Below the pieces are notes generated by a model that made no database searches, was not told the DNA's origin, and worked only from the letters and a program-made list of their open reading frames with translations. A stretch of 10,853 nucleotides of DNA, from positions 1 to 10,853 of the forward strand of contig JAJYLU010000024.1 in the NCBI GenBank assembly GCA_021787505.1, read 5' to 3'. A program made the position numbers and the translations under genes. The stretch is from Nitrospirota bacterium (GTDB lineage: Bacteria > Nitrospirota > Thermodesulfovibrionia > Thermodesulfovibrionales > UBA6898). Below, piece by piece: positions 1-6,906 of the stretch (its first letter is position 1; every line of letters starts with the position of its first letter).

Positions 1-625
1 ACTCCGAACGATCTGATGAATTCTTCGGCCTTTTCGACACGGAGGAGCGCCTCTGCGGTGATCCTCCGGCCGTAGGGGATCCTCGAAGAAAGACAGGGGG
101 AAGAAGGCCGGTCCCACGTGGTCAAGCCGAGTTCCCGCGAAAGGTCCCTTATCTCTTTTTTAGAAAGGCCGCACTCTGCCAGCGGGCTCCGGACGCCATG
201 AAGCGCCGCGGCCCTTCTGCCTGGCCTGTAATCTTCAAAGTCATCGGCGTTCGAGCCGTCGAATACGAGCAGAAACCCTCTCTTCCCGGCATATCCTTCA
301 ATTTTCTGAAGAGCTCATCTTTACAGAAGAAACAGCGATCGGAGGTGTTCTTCACAAAGGACTCGTTTGCAAGTTCGTCCGTCTTTATAACGAGGTGATC
401 AGCGCCGATCCCCCGGACAAGGGCCGTACAATTTTCCCTGTCTCTTTTGGGCATCGTTTCCGATATCGCGGTGACGGCAAGCACCTTGATCCCCGAGATC
501 TTCATCGCCTTCAGGAGGAAACTGCTGTCGACGCCGCCCGAGAAGGCGAGCACCGCACTTCCGGACTGCCGGAGAAGGGCGAGGAGGCGGGAGTATTTTT
601 CTGACGGAATGAGTGACTGCTCCAT
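1..625 (-). pseudogene. larE: LarE-type ATP-dependent sulfur transferase, frameshifted and cut by the window edge
   Basis: LarE is a PP-loop ATP pyrophosphatase that adenylates a nicotinate-derived precursor and transfers sulfur to it while the nickel-pincer cofactor of lactate racemase is made (known for the family). The reading from the ATG at 625 shows the PP-loop SGGVDSS at residues 29-35 and DRCFFCKD with C98 and C101. From about 272-305 the match moves to another minus frame, which reads DGSNADDFEDYRPGRRAA, then RSPLAECGLSKKEIRDLS, then RPSSPCLSSRIPYGRR, and stays open to base 1. One extra base at the T run 302-305 or the A run 273-275 would join the halves. In the first frame the protein would instead end with about 40 unrelated residues. 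It starts 5 bases after the rng stop and has no clear ribosome binding site, which suggests translational coupling. The frameshift could be a true mutation or a sequencing error. Identity is firm; functional status is not. Confidence 0.85.
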
Positions 626-630
626 ACTGA

Positions 631-2139
631 TTACAACGCGCTTACTTCGTAATTCTCCTGGTGCATCTTGTTGTCGGCCCGGATGATCACCTTGACGCCG
701 TACTTGCTCTCGACGTCCTCGACGCCTAGCATCTCTTCGTCGGAGAGCATCTCGGCGACGGTGGGATGGGCGGTGATGATGATCTTTTCGCTCCCGTGGC
801 GCGCGAGTTTCTTGATCGTCCTCAGGATTTCGAAGCAGAGGGTGTCCGGCGATTTTACAAACCCCTTGCCTTCGCAATACGGGCAGGTTGTGCTGAGCAT
901 CCTGCCGAGGCTTTCACGGACGCGCTTCCTCGTCATCTGGATCAGCCCGAGTTCGGATATATGGAAGATCGTATTTTTTGCCCGGTCCTTCTTCATCGCA
1001 TCGGTAAAGGCATTGAACAGCTTGTCCCTGTTCTCCGGCTTATCCATGTCGATGAAGTCGATGATGATGATCCCGCCCAGATTCCTGAGCCGTATCTGAT
1101 AGGCGATCTCCTTCACTGCTTCGAGATTCGTCTTGAGAATGGTGTCCTCGAGGCCCTCTTTCCCGACGAACTTGCCGGTATTGACATCGATGACGGTCAT
1201 CGCCTCTGTCTGGTCGACGACGATGTACCCGCCCGATTTCAGCCAGACCCGCCTGCCGATCGCCCTCGATATGTCGAGTTCTATCCCGAACGCGTCAAAG
1301 ACCGGCTCGGCCTCCTCGTAGAGTTCGATCTTGTCAAGGAGCTTGGGAAAGTAGGTCTTAACAAATTCGATGATCCGGTTGTATTCCTCCTGCGAGTCGA
1401 TGATCAACCGCTCGACGTCCTGGCTCATGAGGTCCCGGACGGACCTGAAGACGAGGTCGAGGTCGCTGTAGAGGAGTCCGCGGGCCGGCACCCTGTCTTT
1501 TTTTCCTGCGAGGTTTTCCCATAGAAGGATAAGAAACTGAAGGTCCTTCTCCATGTCCTCTTCGGCAGAACCCTCGCTCGCGGTCCTGATGATCAGCCCG
1601 TACCCCGGCGGCTTGATTTTTCCGACGACGGCCTTCAGCCGGTTCCTTTCCTCTTCGTCCGAGATCCTCCTGGAGATACCGATGTGTTCGACATTCGGCA
1701 TGAGGACAAGGTACCTGCCTGGCAGCGTAATGTAAGAGGTCACCCTTGCGCCTTTGGAGCCTATCGGGTCTTTGGAGACCTGGACAAGAAACTCCTGTCC
1801 TTCCTGTATGATCTCCTCGATCGTCATCTCGGAACGGCACTTTCTCGGGATCACCTCCAGGGAATTTTCCTCTTTCTCCTCCTCCTCGAAAAGCGGCGCA
1901 TACTCGTCCGTGTCCGCCTTGATGTCCGCCACATAGAGGAATGCGGCCTTTTCGAGGCCGATGTCTACAAATGCGGACTGCATGCCGGGGAGTATCTTCA
2001 CGACCTTCCCTTTATAGATGTTCCCCACAAGGCTCGCGTCGCGTTTTCGCTCGACGTAAAACTCCACTACCTGTCCGCCCTCAAGAAGGGCGACGCGCGT
2101 TTCGCCTCTGGTCACATTGATCAGGATCTCGCTGCCCAT
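631..2139 (-). CDS. rng: Ribonuclease G (RNase E/G family)
   Basis: This is an RNase E/G family endoribonuclease, which cuts single-stranded AU-rich RNA in mRNA turnover and rRNA 5' maturation in the cytoplasm. The 502 residues are close to E. coli RNase G (about 490), and there is no long C-terminal scaffold as in RNase E. An S1-like RNA-binding domain lies at about 38-125 (GNIYKGKVVKILPGMQSAFV), with an acidic insertion at 86-92. The 5'-sensor/RNase H-like region includes SKGARVTSYITLPG (128-141). The DNase I-like catalytic part has DVNTG (D318) and IIDFIDMD (D361), matching the two metal-binding aspartates of RNase E. CPYCEGKG (C419, C422) is the zinc-link. The ATG at 2139 lies inside the end of the upstream radical SAM gene (19-base overlap) and is preceded by AAAGGAGG, which fixes the start. 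It belongs to the same operon as that gene and larE. Confidence 0.96.
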   Translation of the reverse strand: MGSEILINVTRGETRVALLEGGQVVEFYVERKRDASLVGNIYKGKVVKILPGMQSAFVDIGLEKAAFLYVADIKADTDEYAPLFEEEEKEENSLEVIPRKCRSEMTIEEIIQEGQEFLVQVSKDPIGSKGARVTSYITLPGRYLVLMPNVEHIGISRRISDEEERNRLKAVVGKIKPPGYGLIIRTASEGSAEEDMEKDLQFLILLWENLAGKKDRVPARGLLYSDLDLVFRSVRDLMSQDVERLIIDSQEEYNRIIEFVKTYFPKLLDKIELYEEAEPVFDAFGIELDISRAIGRRVWLKSGGYIVVDQTEAMTVIDVNTGKFVGKEGLEDTILKTNLEAVKEIAYQIRLRNLGGIIIIDFIDMDKPENRDKLFNAFTDAMKKDRAKNTIFHISELGLIQMTRKRVRESLGRMLSTTCPYCEGKGFVKSPDTLCFEILRTIKKLARHGSEKIIITAHPTVAEMLSDEEMLGVEDVESKYGVKVIIRADNKMHQENYEVSAL

Positions 2140-4637
2140 ATCCTCCTTTCATCCTCCAGCGGTTCGACCCATTCCCCGTTCCACCCGAACATTCCGGTTC
2201 TGGTAATGTCGAGCTCCTCGGCAGCCGCACCGAAGATCGCCGGGATCAGCTCGGTCAGCCTGACCTTGACCTCCCCGAGGTCGCGGAGCGTCAACCGGAA
2301 AATCTTTCCGTCGGGCCTCGCGATATCTTCCACCATTTTTCTGATGTCGATGCGCTCACCTTTTCTTTCGACGATCACTTCGTTTTTCTCGAAAAAGCCC
2401 CTGCCATCGAGATCCGCCCCCGAACGTATTTCGTAGATATATCTTACTATAAAACTGTTGAGTGATTTCTCGCGGCCGTAAAAAGGGACCAGTTTTGCGA
2501 CCCTGATGCCCTCAGGCAACGTGTCGTTAAGCGCACGCAGGGAGCTCTCCCTGTCGAAAGGAGGCGTCAGTTCCAGGTCGAGATATTCTCTGAGCCCGGC
2601 GATGCCCACGCCGAGCGCCGGACCAAAGGAGACCCTCGGCGAGGGATGAAAGCCGGTCGAATACCGCAGCGGAAAGTCGGCCCTCCTCATCGCCCGCATC
2701 ATTGCGGTCGTCAGTTCGAGGTGTGAGAGGTAACGCGCCTTTCCGGCCTTCGAATACTGTACTCTCACCTTTACGGTTGTGCCGGCTTGCGAGGTGGGGA
2801 GACTTCCGTACGATCCGGTCGGCGGGATGCCGGGTTCTTCTTCGGTTGCTCCGGTGGTGCCGCTTCCCGTAATCTCTTCCGCTTCCTCTTCATTCCTGCA
2901 TTTGAGGCCGCAGCCATGACAATGTCTTCTGCAGTCGGAAGTGAAGCTTCCTGAAAGGGCGTTACGATACTCCCTGAGCAGATATTCCTTTGTTACACCT
3001 GTACGGATGTTTTCCCAGGGCAGGACCGCGTCCAGTTCGTAGGTCCGCACGGCAACTGCCGGGCCGTCAATCCCAGAAACCTCCATCGCCTTTTTCCATT
3101 TCTCGAAATCGAAGACTTCGGTCCACGCGTCGAGCCTGCATCCCGATGCCCAGGCCGCCTCGACAAGACGTGAAACCGATTCGTCGCCGCGGGCGAGCAC
3201 CGCCTCCAGGAGAGACATCCTCTCGTCGTGGCCCTTGTATTTGACGCCCTTCCGTAACAGGGCCTTCTTCAGGAATTCGTTTTTCTCCTTCAGCAGTTCG
3301 AGAGAATCCTGTCCGTACCACTGGAAAGGCGTATGAGGCTTTGGGACGAAGGAAGAAACGCCCACGCTGATATTGACATGCCTGCCGGTCAATTTCTTCG
3401 ATATCCTGATCGCCTGAAGCACCATCTCCGGTATCGCGGCGACATCCTCCGCGGTCTCTGTCGGCAGCCCAGTCATAAAGTAGAGCTTCAGGTTATGCCA
3501 GCCTTCCCTGAAAAGTGTCTCGAGGGCCTTCAGATAAGTCTCCTCGGTGAAGTCCTTGTTTATTACGGCTCTCAACCTGTCCGTGCCTGCCTCCGGCGCG
3601 ATAGTGAAGCCGGTCTTACGCACGGACCTTATCTCCCTGAGGATGCCGCCGTCGACGGATGCCACCCGCAGCGAGGGAAGTGACATCGAAATCCTCTTCC
3701 CACCGAACTTTCGGTTGAACTCCTTCATAAGAAAGTGGAGACAGGAATAGTCCCCGGAACTGAGCGAGGTGAAAGAAACGTCCTCGTACCCCGTGTTTTT
3801 AAGACATTTTTCGGCAAGGGCAAGGACCTTCTCCGGCGACCTTTCACGCACCGGCCTGTAAGCCATCCCGGCCTGACAGAACCTGCAGCCCATGGAACAG
3901 CCACGCGCGATCTCTATGTTGACCCTGTCGTGGATGATCCCGGTAAAGGGAAGCACCGGTTTCTCCGGAAACGGGGCGTCCTCCAGCGAGCCGATGATCC
4001 TTCTCGTCACTTTTTTTTCTTTCCCGAGAAGCGGGACGAACACGCCCCCTATCCCTGCCAGCGCCTTCAGAAGGTCTGTTTTGTCGCGGGAGCCGTCTTC
4101 CTTCCATTGACGGAACGTCTCAAGAATTTCTCCTGCTGCGTATTCCGCGTCGCCTACAAAAAAGGCGTCTATGAAGGGTGACATCGGGGACGGGTTTAGC
4201 GTGCATGGCCCCCCGGCAATCACGAGCGGAAATTCTCCGCGATCGAGGCGTTCCGCCGAGCGGACCGGCAGCCCGCCGAGGTGAAGCATATTGAGGACCG
4301 TCGTGTAGGAAAGTTCATACTGGAGGCTGAATCCTACGATATCGAAATCCCTGAGAGGAAGGCCTGATTCGAGGGAAGAAAGAAGAATCCCCTTGTGCTT
4401 CATCGCCTCCTCGAGGTCGGTCCACGGGGCAAAGACCCTTTCAGCAGATGCAAACGGAAGGGTGTTGATAATTTCGTAGAGGATCTTGAGTCCAAGATGG
4501 GACATGCCTATTTCGTATATGTCCGGAAAGGCGAGCGCCACCCTGACCGCGGCTTTCTTGTGGACAGAATTCAGTTCGCTGTTGATATACCTGCTCGGCT
4601 TTTGAAAGGACAAAAGGTTCACCTTTAAAGATACCAC
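2121..4637 (-). CDS. Fused B12-binding-type radical SAM protein and DUF2344 (TIGR03960 + TIGR03936)
   Basis: A protein of 838 residues that appears to join two families often found as neighbours. The N-terminal region (about 15-200) resembles the B12-binding-like domain of such enzymes, but I see no clear DxHxxG cobalamin motif. The radical SAM core has ARGCSMGCRFCQAG with C247, C251 and C254 as ligands of the SAM-cleaving [4Fe-4S] cluster. A further group, C569-x3-C573-x2-C576-x3-C580, sits just before a low-complexity linker (about 584-620). The DUF2344 part runs from about 622 to 815, beginning VRVQYSKAGKARYLSHLEL and containing STGFHPSPRVSFGPAL. Its substrate is unknown; the frequent association with RNase G suggests RNA or ribosome biology, which is inference only. 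The start used is a GTG at 4637; a second in-frame GTG lies at 4622, and neither has a strong ribosome binding site. It is first in the minus-strand operon and divergent from bamD. Confidence 0.9.
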   Translation of the reverse strand: MVSLKVNLLSFQKPSRYINSELNSVHKKAAVRVALAFPDIYEIGMSHLGLKILYEIINTLPFASAERVFAPWTDLEEAMKHKGILLSSLESGLPLRDFDIVGFSLQYELSYTTVLNMLHLGGLPVRSAERLDRGEFPLVIAGGPCTLNPSPMSPFIDAFFVGDAEYAAGEILETFRQWKEDGSRDKTDLLKALAGIGGVFVPLLGKEKKVTRRIIGSLEDAPFPEKPVLPFTGIIHDRVNIEIARGCSMGCRFCQAGMAYRPVRERSPEKVLALAEKCLKNTGYEDVSFTSLSSGDYSCLHFLMKEFNRKFGGKRISMSLPSLRVASVDGGILREIRSVRKTGFTIAPEAGTDRLRAVINKDFTEETYLKALETLFREGWHNLKLYFMTGLPTETAEDVAAIPEMVLQAIRISKKLTGRHVNISVGVSSFVPKPHTPFQWYGQDSLELLKEKNEFLKKALLRKGVKYKGHDERMSLLEAVLARGDESVSRLVEAAWASGCRLDAWTEVFDFEKWKKAMEVSGIDGPAVAVRTYELDAVLPWENIRTGVTKEYLLREYRNALSGSFTSDCRRHCHGCGLKCRNEEEAEEITGSGTTGATEEEPGIPPTGSYGSLPTSQAGTTVKVRVQYSKAGKARYLSHLELTTAMMRAMRRADFPLRYSTGFHPSPRVSFGPALGVGIAGLREYLDLELTPPFDRESSLRALNDTLPEGIRVAKLVPFYGREKSLNSFIVRYIYEIRSGADLDGRGFFEKNEVIVERKGERIDIRKMVEDIARPDGKIFRLTLRDLGEVKVRLTELIPAIFGAAAEELDITRTGMFGWNGEWVEPLEDERRIWAARS

Positions 4638-4684
4638 CCGCGGAGAAGCTTTGGCAAGGCGAACGCAACCAAGGAGAACTCCGC

Positions 4685-4714
4685 TTGACTTACGTCCGGA
4701 CTTCGCGCTTAAAT
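4685..4714 (+). promoter_or_regulatory. Possible sigma-70 promoter overlapping the bamD start region
   Basis: TTGACT at 4685-4690 and TTAAAT at 4709-4714, 18 bases apart, resemble -35 and -10 elements. The -35 would begin with the same TTG that is the ribosome-binding-site-supported bamD start codon. Used as a promoter it would place the transcript start at about 4721, beyond both candidate starts except GTG 4721. Both readings cannot easily hold together, so this is a weak call. Confidence 0.25.
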
Positions 4715-5488
4715 AAAATGGTGAAAAAATTCAGATATGCATCCGCCGTCCTGGCAATTCTGATCCTCTTCTCCTGCTCGGGAAAGTCTGCGGTGCGCAC
4801 TAATGAGGAGTTCAACGCTGAGAAGTTTTTTGCGAAGGCGAACAAACTCATCGACGACAAGAATTACGCCGAGGCACGTGCGGTCCTGCTTGAAGTCCGG
4901 AACAGGGACCTGACAAAGAAGTTCGCCCCCCTTGCCCAGCTCAGGATCGCAGATTCCTACGTGAAGGAGGATGAGACGGAGCTGGCGGTCGCCGAATACC
5001 GCAAATTCCTGGAGATGTATCCGGACCACAGACACGCCGCATACGCCCAGTACCAGATCGCCATGGTCTATTTCAACCAGATAGAAAGTCCCGAGAGGGG
5101 CTACAGCGGCGCTGCGGCAGCACTTACCGAGTTCGAAAAACTGAAGCATAACTTCCCCAGGAACCCTTACAAAGACCTGATCGACATCAGGATAGAAAAA
5201 TGCCGCAACGTGATGGCCGATTATGAATTCCTGGTGGGCGAATTCTATATGAAAAAGGACTCATACCACGCAGCGATCGAGCGGTTCGAAGGGCTTCTGA
5301 AAAATTTCCCGGACTACAAGAAGCCTGAAAAGGTCCTGCTGGACCTCGCGACGTCCTACCGGAAGATAGGCCAGAAGGAAAAATCGGCGGACTACCTGAG
5401 GAGCCTGATAGAAAAGTATCCGTCCAGCCCCTTTGCGAATGATGCCAAAAAAGAGCTTTCTACCCTTCAGGCCGAGAAAGACAAGTAA
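4685..5488 (+). CDS. bamD: BamD-like outer membrane assembly lipoprotein
   Basis: BamD is the TPR lipoprotein on the periplasmic face of the outer membrane that works with BamA to insert beta-barrel proteins. Residues 13-31 form a lipoprotein signal peptide: basic MVKKFRY, a hydrophobic stretch, then lipobox LFSC with C31 as the lipidated cysteine. About five TPR-like helical pairs follow, for example AEKFFAKANKLIDDKNYAEA (45-64), AVAEYRKFLEMYPDHRHAAY (101-120) and AAIERFEGLLKNFPD (196-210). The 267 residues are near the family norm of 240-270. The start is uncertain: TTG at 4685 has AAGGAG at 4671-4676 with 8-base spacing, while ATG at 4718 gives a more typical short signal peptide but has no ribosome binding site. 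The siroheme gene follows after 15 bases, so the two are probably cotranscribed although functionally unrelated. Confidence 0.88.
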   Translation: MTYVRTSRLNKMVKKFRYASAVLAILILFSCSGKSAVRTNEEFNAEKFFAKANKLIDDKNYAEARAVLLEVRNRDLTKKFAPLAQLRIADSYVKEDETELAVAEYRKFLEMYPDHRHAAYAQYQIAMVYFNQIESPERGYSGAAAALTEFEKLKHNFPRNPYKDLIDIRIEKCRNVMADYEFLVGEFYMKKDSYHAAIERFEGLLKNFPDYKKPEKVLLDLATSYRKIGQKEKSADYLRSLIEKYPSSPFANDAKKELSTLQAEKDK

Positions 5489-5503
5489 GCCGGCATTCCC
5501 GCG

Positions 5504-6145
5504 TTGAATTATTACCCCGCATTCCTGAACCTGAAGAGCCGAAAAACGGTAGTTGTCGGAGGCGGAAAGGTCGCCGAAAGAAAGGTCTCCGCCCTTCTCA
5601 AGGCCGGCGCCGACGTTACCGTCATTTCCCCGTCTATTACCCCGGGGTTGCAGAAGGAGCTATCGCGAAAGAGGATCATGCACCTGTCGCGGACATACAG
5701 GCGTGGCGACCTCAGGGGGGCGTTCCTTGCCATCGCAGCGACCGATTCGCCCGAAACAAACCGAAGGGTTTCGAAGGACGCACCGGCGCTTGTGAATGTC
5801 GTGGACGTGCCTGCGGAATGCAACTTTATCGCCCCTTCGGTCGTCAGGAGAGGGCCTCTCCTTCTCGCTGTTTCAACCAGCGGCACAAGTCCGGCTTTTG
5901 CGAGGACCCTGAGGAAGGAGCTTGAGAAGTCGTATGGTCCGGAGCTTTCAGAGTACCTGAAGTTCCTGAAAAAGCTCAGGGCGAAGGCGATGACTGCCAT
6001 CCCCGAAAAGGACAAGAGGGAGGATTTTCTGAAAGGACTGGCATCCGGGGAGGTACTGAAGACCCTTCGGTCCAAGGGTGTGGGGCCTGTGAAGGATATC
6101 GTTCTGGCACGTCTGGCCAAGTTTTTAAAGTCGCGTCCCATTTAA
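5504..6145 (+). CDS. Precorrin-2 dehydrogenase / sirohydrochlorin ferrochelatase-type protein (CysG N-terminal, Met8p-like)
   Basis: This protein oxidises precorrin-2 to sirohydrochlorin with NAD+ and, in some members, inserts iron to give siroheme, the precursor of sulfite and nitrite reductase cofactors and of the alternative heme route. The N-terminal Rossmann fold shows VVVGGGKVAERKV (16-28). NVVDVPAECNFIAPS (98-112) places D101 where CysG and Met8p have their key aspartate, and LLLAVSTSGTSPAFARTLRK (119-138) is the family hallmark in the dimerisation/helical part. The 213 residues match a stand-alone dehydrogenase with no uroporphyrinogen methyltransferase domain. The TTG start at 5504 is chosen because the family begins with a xYYPxFLxLK pattern, seen here as NYYPAFLNLK at residues 2-11; no ribosome binding site is visible, and coupling to bamD 15 bases upstream is likely. 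Its stop overlaps the brnA stop. Another tetrapyrrole gene, hemC, lies about 4.2 kb to the right. Confidence 0.92.
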   Translation: MNYYPAFLNLKSRKTVVVGGGKVAERKVSALLKAGADVTVISPSITPGLQKELSRKRIMHLSRTYRRGDLRGAFLAIAATDSPETNRRVSKDAPALVNVVDVPAECNFIAPSVVRRGPLLLAVSTSGTSPAFARTLRKELEKSYGPELSEYLKFLKKLRAKAMTAIPEKDKREDFLKGLASGEVLKTLRSKGVGPVKDIVLARLAKFLKSRPI

Positions 6146-6372
6146 TTCTTCGATTTGCTTATAAAGTCCCTCAGAATCGTATTGATTAATGTCTGATACC
6201 CTATTTTTTTCTCGCCGGCCAGCTTCTTCAGATAAAGCAAGATGTCGTTATCGAGTCTCATGGAGGTGGATATTTTCTTCGGACGGAAGAACCTGCCCCT
6301 TACGCCCCTGGAAAAATCATACTCTTCTTTCAGTTCAAAATCTTCTTTTGATTTGTTATCCGATACTTTCAT
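6142..6372 (-). CDS. brnA: BrnA-like antitoxin
   Basis: Antitoxin partner of BrnT in a type II toxin-antitoxin module; family members neutralise the toxin by direct binding and repress their own promoter. The protein has 76 residues with a charged N-terminus. The C-terminal segment KKISTSMRLDNDILLYLKKL (32-51), followed by KKIGYQTLINTILRDFI (55-71), fits the ribbon-helix-helix DNA-binding fold. The ATG at 6372 lies 17 bases inside the end of the toxin gene and follows AAAAGGA with about 5-base spacing, typical of coupled toxin-antitoxin pairs. Its stop is on the minus strand of the TTAA at 6142-6145, which also holds the stop of the convergent siroheme gene. The local GC content is clearly lower than around it. 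Confidence 0.85.
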   Translation of the reverse strand: MKVSDNKSKEDFELKEEYDFSRGVRGRFFRPKKISTSMRLDNDILLYLKKLAGEKKIGYQTLINTILRDFISKSKN

Positions 6373-6646
6373 ACTGGTCCTTTTCTTTTTTTGCGGCCTT
6401 CCTTGCCGTAATGATCCTTATCATCTCTTCACCATTTTCTCTTAAATAGTAAAGATGGCCTATTACTATAGTCTTCTTATTTTTTGGTGTGCCGATAGTT
6501 ACCCACCTTTCCTCGAAGTAATCGAATCTCTTATCAAGGATAGATATATGGAAAGGGTCGTCAAAAACATCTTTGGCCTCTTCAAAAGAAATGCCATGTT
6601 TTCTGATGTTCTCACTGTTTTTCGCCTCGTCCCACTCAAAGGGCAT
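6356..6646 (-). CDS. brnT: BrnT-like ribonuclease toxin (DUF497)
   Basis: A 96-residue member of the BrnT/DUF497 family, RelE-fold toxins that cleave RNA and stop translation. Family hallmarks appear in order: FEWDEAKNSENIRKHGISF (3-21) with the N-x-x-KHG-x-SF pattern, VFDDP (27-31), EERWVTIG (46-53), and RIITARKAAKKEK (77-89) with the basic residues expected of the active side. I chose ATG at 6646 over an upstream TTG at 6652 because MPFEWDEAKN is the usual family start. No ribosome binding site precedes it, but the promoter at 6652-6680 would start transcription at about this ATG, so leaderless translation is plausible. The toxin-first order and the 17-base overlap with brnA match characterised brnTA operons. 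The module is not broken by any visible stop or frameshift. Confidence 0.87.
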   Translation of the reverse strand: MPFEWDEAKNSENIRKHGISFEEAKDVFDDPFHISILDKRFDYFEERWVTIGTPKNKKTIVIGHLYYLRENGEEMIRIITARKAAKKEKDQYESIG

Positions 6647-6651
6647 AATCA

Positions 6652-6680
6652 ATTGTAGAAAAAAGCATATACAATGTCAA
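6652..6680 (-). promoter_or_regulatory. brnTA promoter (consensus sigma-70 type, probably giving leaderless mRNA)
   Basis: On the minus strand, TTGACA (6680-6675), a 17-base spacer and TACAAT (6657-6652) form an almost perfect housekeeping promoter. Only five bases separate the -10 element from the toxin ATG at 6646, so the transcript should begin at or next to the ATG. An imperfect inverted repeat, GCGTAT and ATATGC separated by nine bases, overlaps the -35 element and could be an operator for the antitoxin; that last point is inference. Confidence 0.75.
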
Positions 6681-6751
6681 TACGCAGCAATTATTTGAGC
6701 TGGTCCATTAAACCCCGTTGGCTCCAAACTTTTTTACCGCGGTTCGCCTTA

Positions 6752-6779
6752 TTGAAAAAAAGACAATATGTATGATAAT
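6752..6779 (+). promoter_or_regulatory. Candidate promoter of the rpsB operon
   Basis: TTGAAA at 6752-6757, a 16-base spacer and GATAAT at 6774-6779 lie in an AT-rich stretch upstream of rpsB. The expected transcript start, about 6786, leaves a leader of about 120 bases before the rpsB ATG. No other site in 6690-6906 looks better to me. Confidence 0.5.
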
Positions 6780-6783
6780 CTTA

Positions 6784-6881
6784 TTACCTGGTAACCTGGC
6801 AGTCCGCATACTGCGGACTGTAAATACACACGCCGGCTACGTCCTGCAGGATGGTCCCGAAAGGGTCTGACAGGACAGGCG
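6784..6881 (+). promoter_or_regulatory. Structured 5' leader of rpsB, candidate autoregulatory RNA
   Basis: Three elements are visible. TTACC-T-GGTAA at 6784-6794 is a small palindrome. CAGTCCGCA (6800-6808) and TGCGGACTG (6812-6820) form a perfect 9-bp stem with a 3-base loop; no T run follows, so it is not a normal intrinsic terminator. Third, CGCC (6831-6834) pairs with GGCG (6878-6881) and GTCCTG (6841-6846) with CAGGAC (6871-6876), enclosing a short CCC-GAAA-GGG hairpin with a GNRA loop at about 6856-6865. The ribosome binding site AGGAGG (6895-6900) lies just after this fold. Ribosomal protein S2 represses its own operon through its leader in other bacteria, so this may do the same; I recognise no known motif class. 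Confidence 0.5.
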
Positions 6882-6906
6882 GAGGAAAAACCTTAGGAGG
6901 CTCACA

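Noticed and set aside
766..1524. Open frame of about 250 codons antisense to rng.
   Set aside because: It lies wholly within the catalytic region of rng, shows no family resemblance, and is explained by high GC content.
5512..6141. Open frame of about 209 codons antisense to the siroheme dehydrogenase gene.
   Set aside because: It mirrors the codon structure of the plus-strand gene, whose motifs are certain, and has no recognisable domain.
6700..6735. CCCCGTTGGCTCCA resembles the 3' end of a tRNA, which could mark an attachment site next to the low-GC insert.
   Set aside because: No tRNA body can be folded upstream and no second copy was seen, so chance resemblance is more likely.
6800..6820. 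The perfect 9-bp hairpin as an intrinsic terminator or attenuator.
   Set aside because: It is followed by TAAATACACAC and not by a T run, so it is better treated as part of the rpsB leader.
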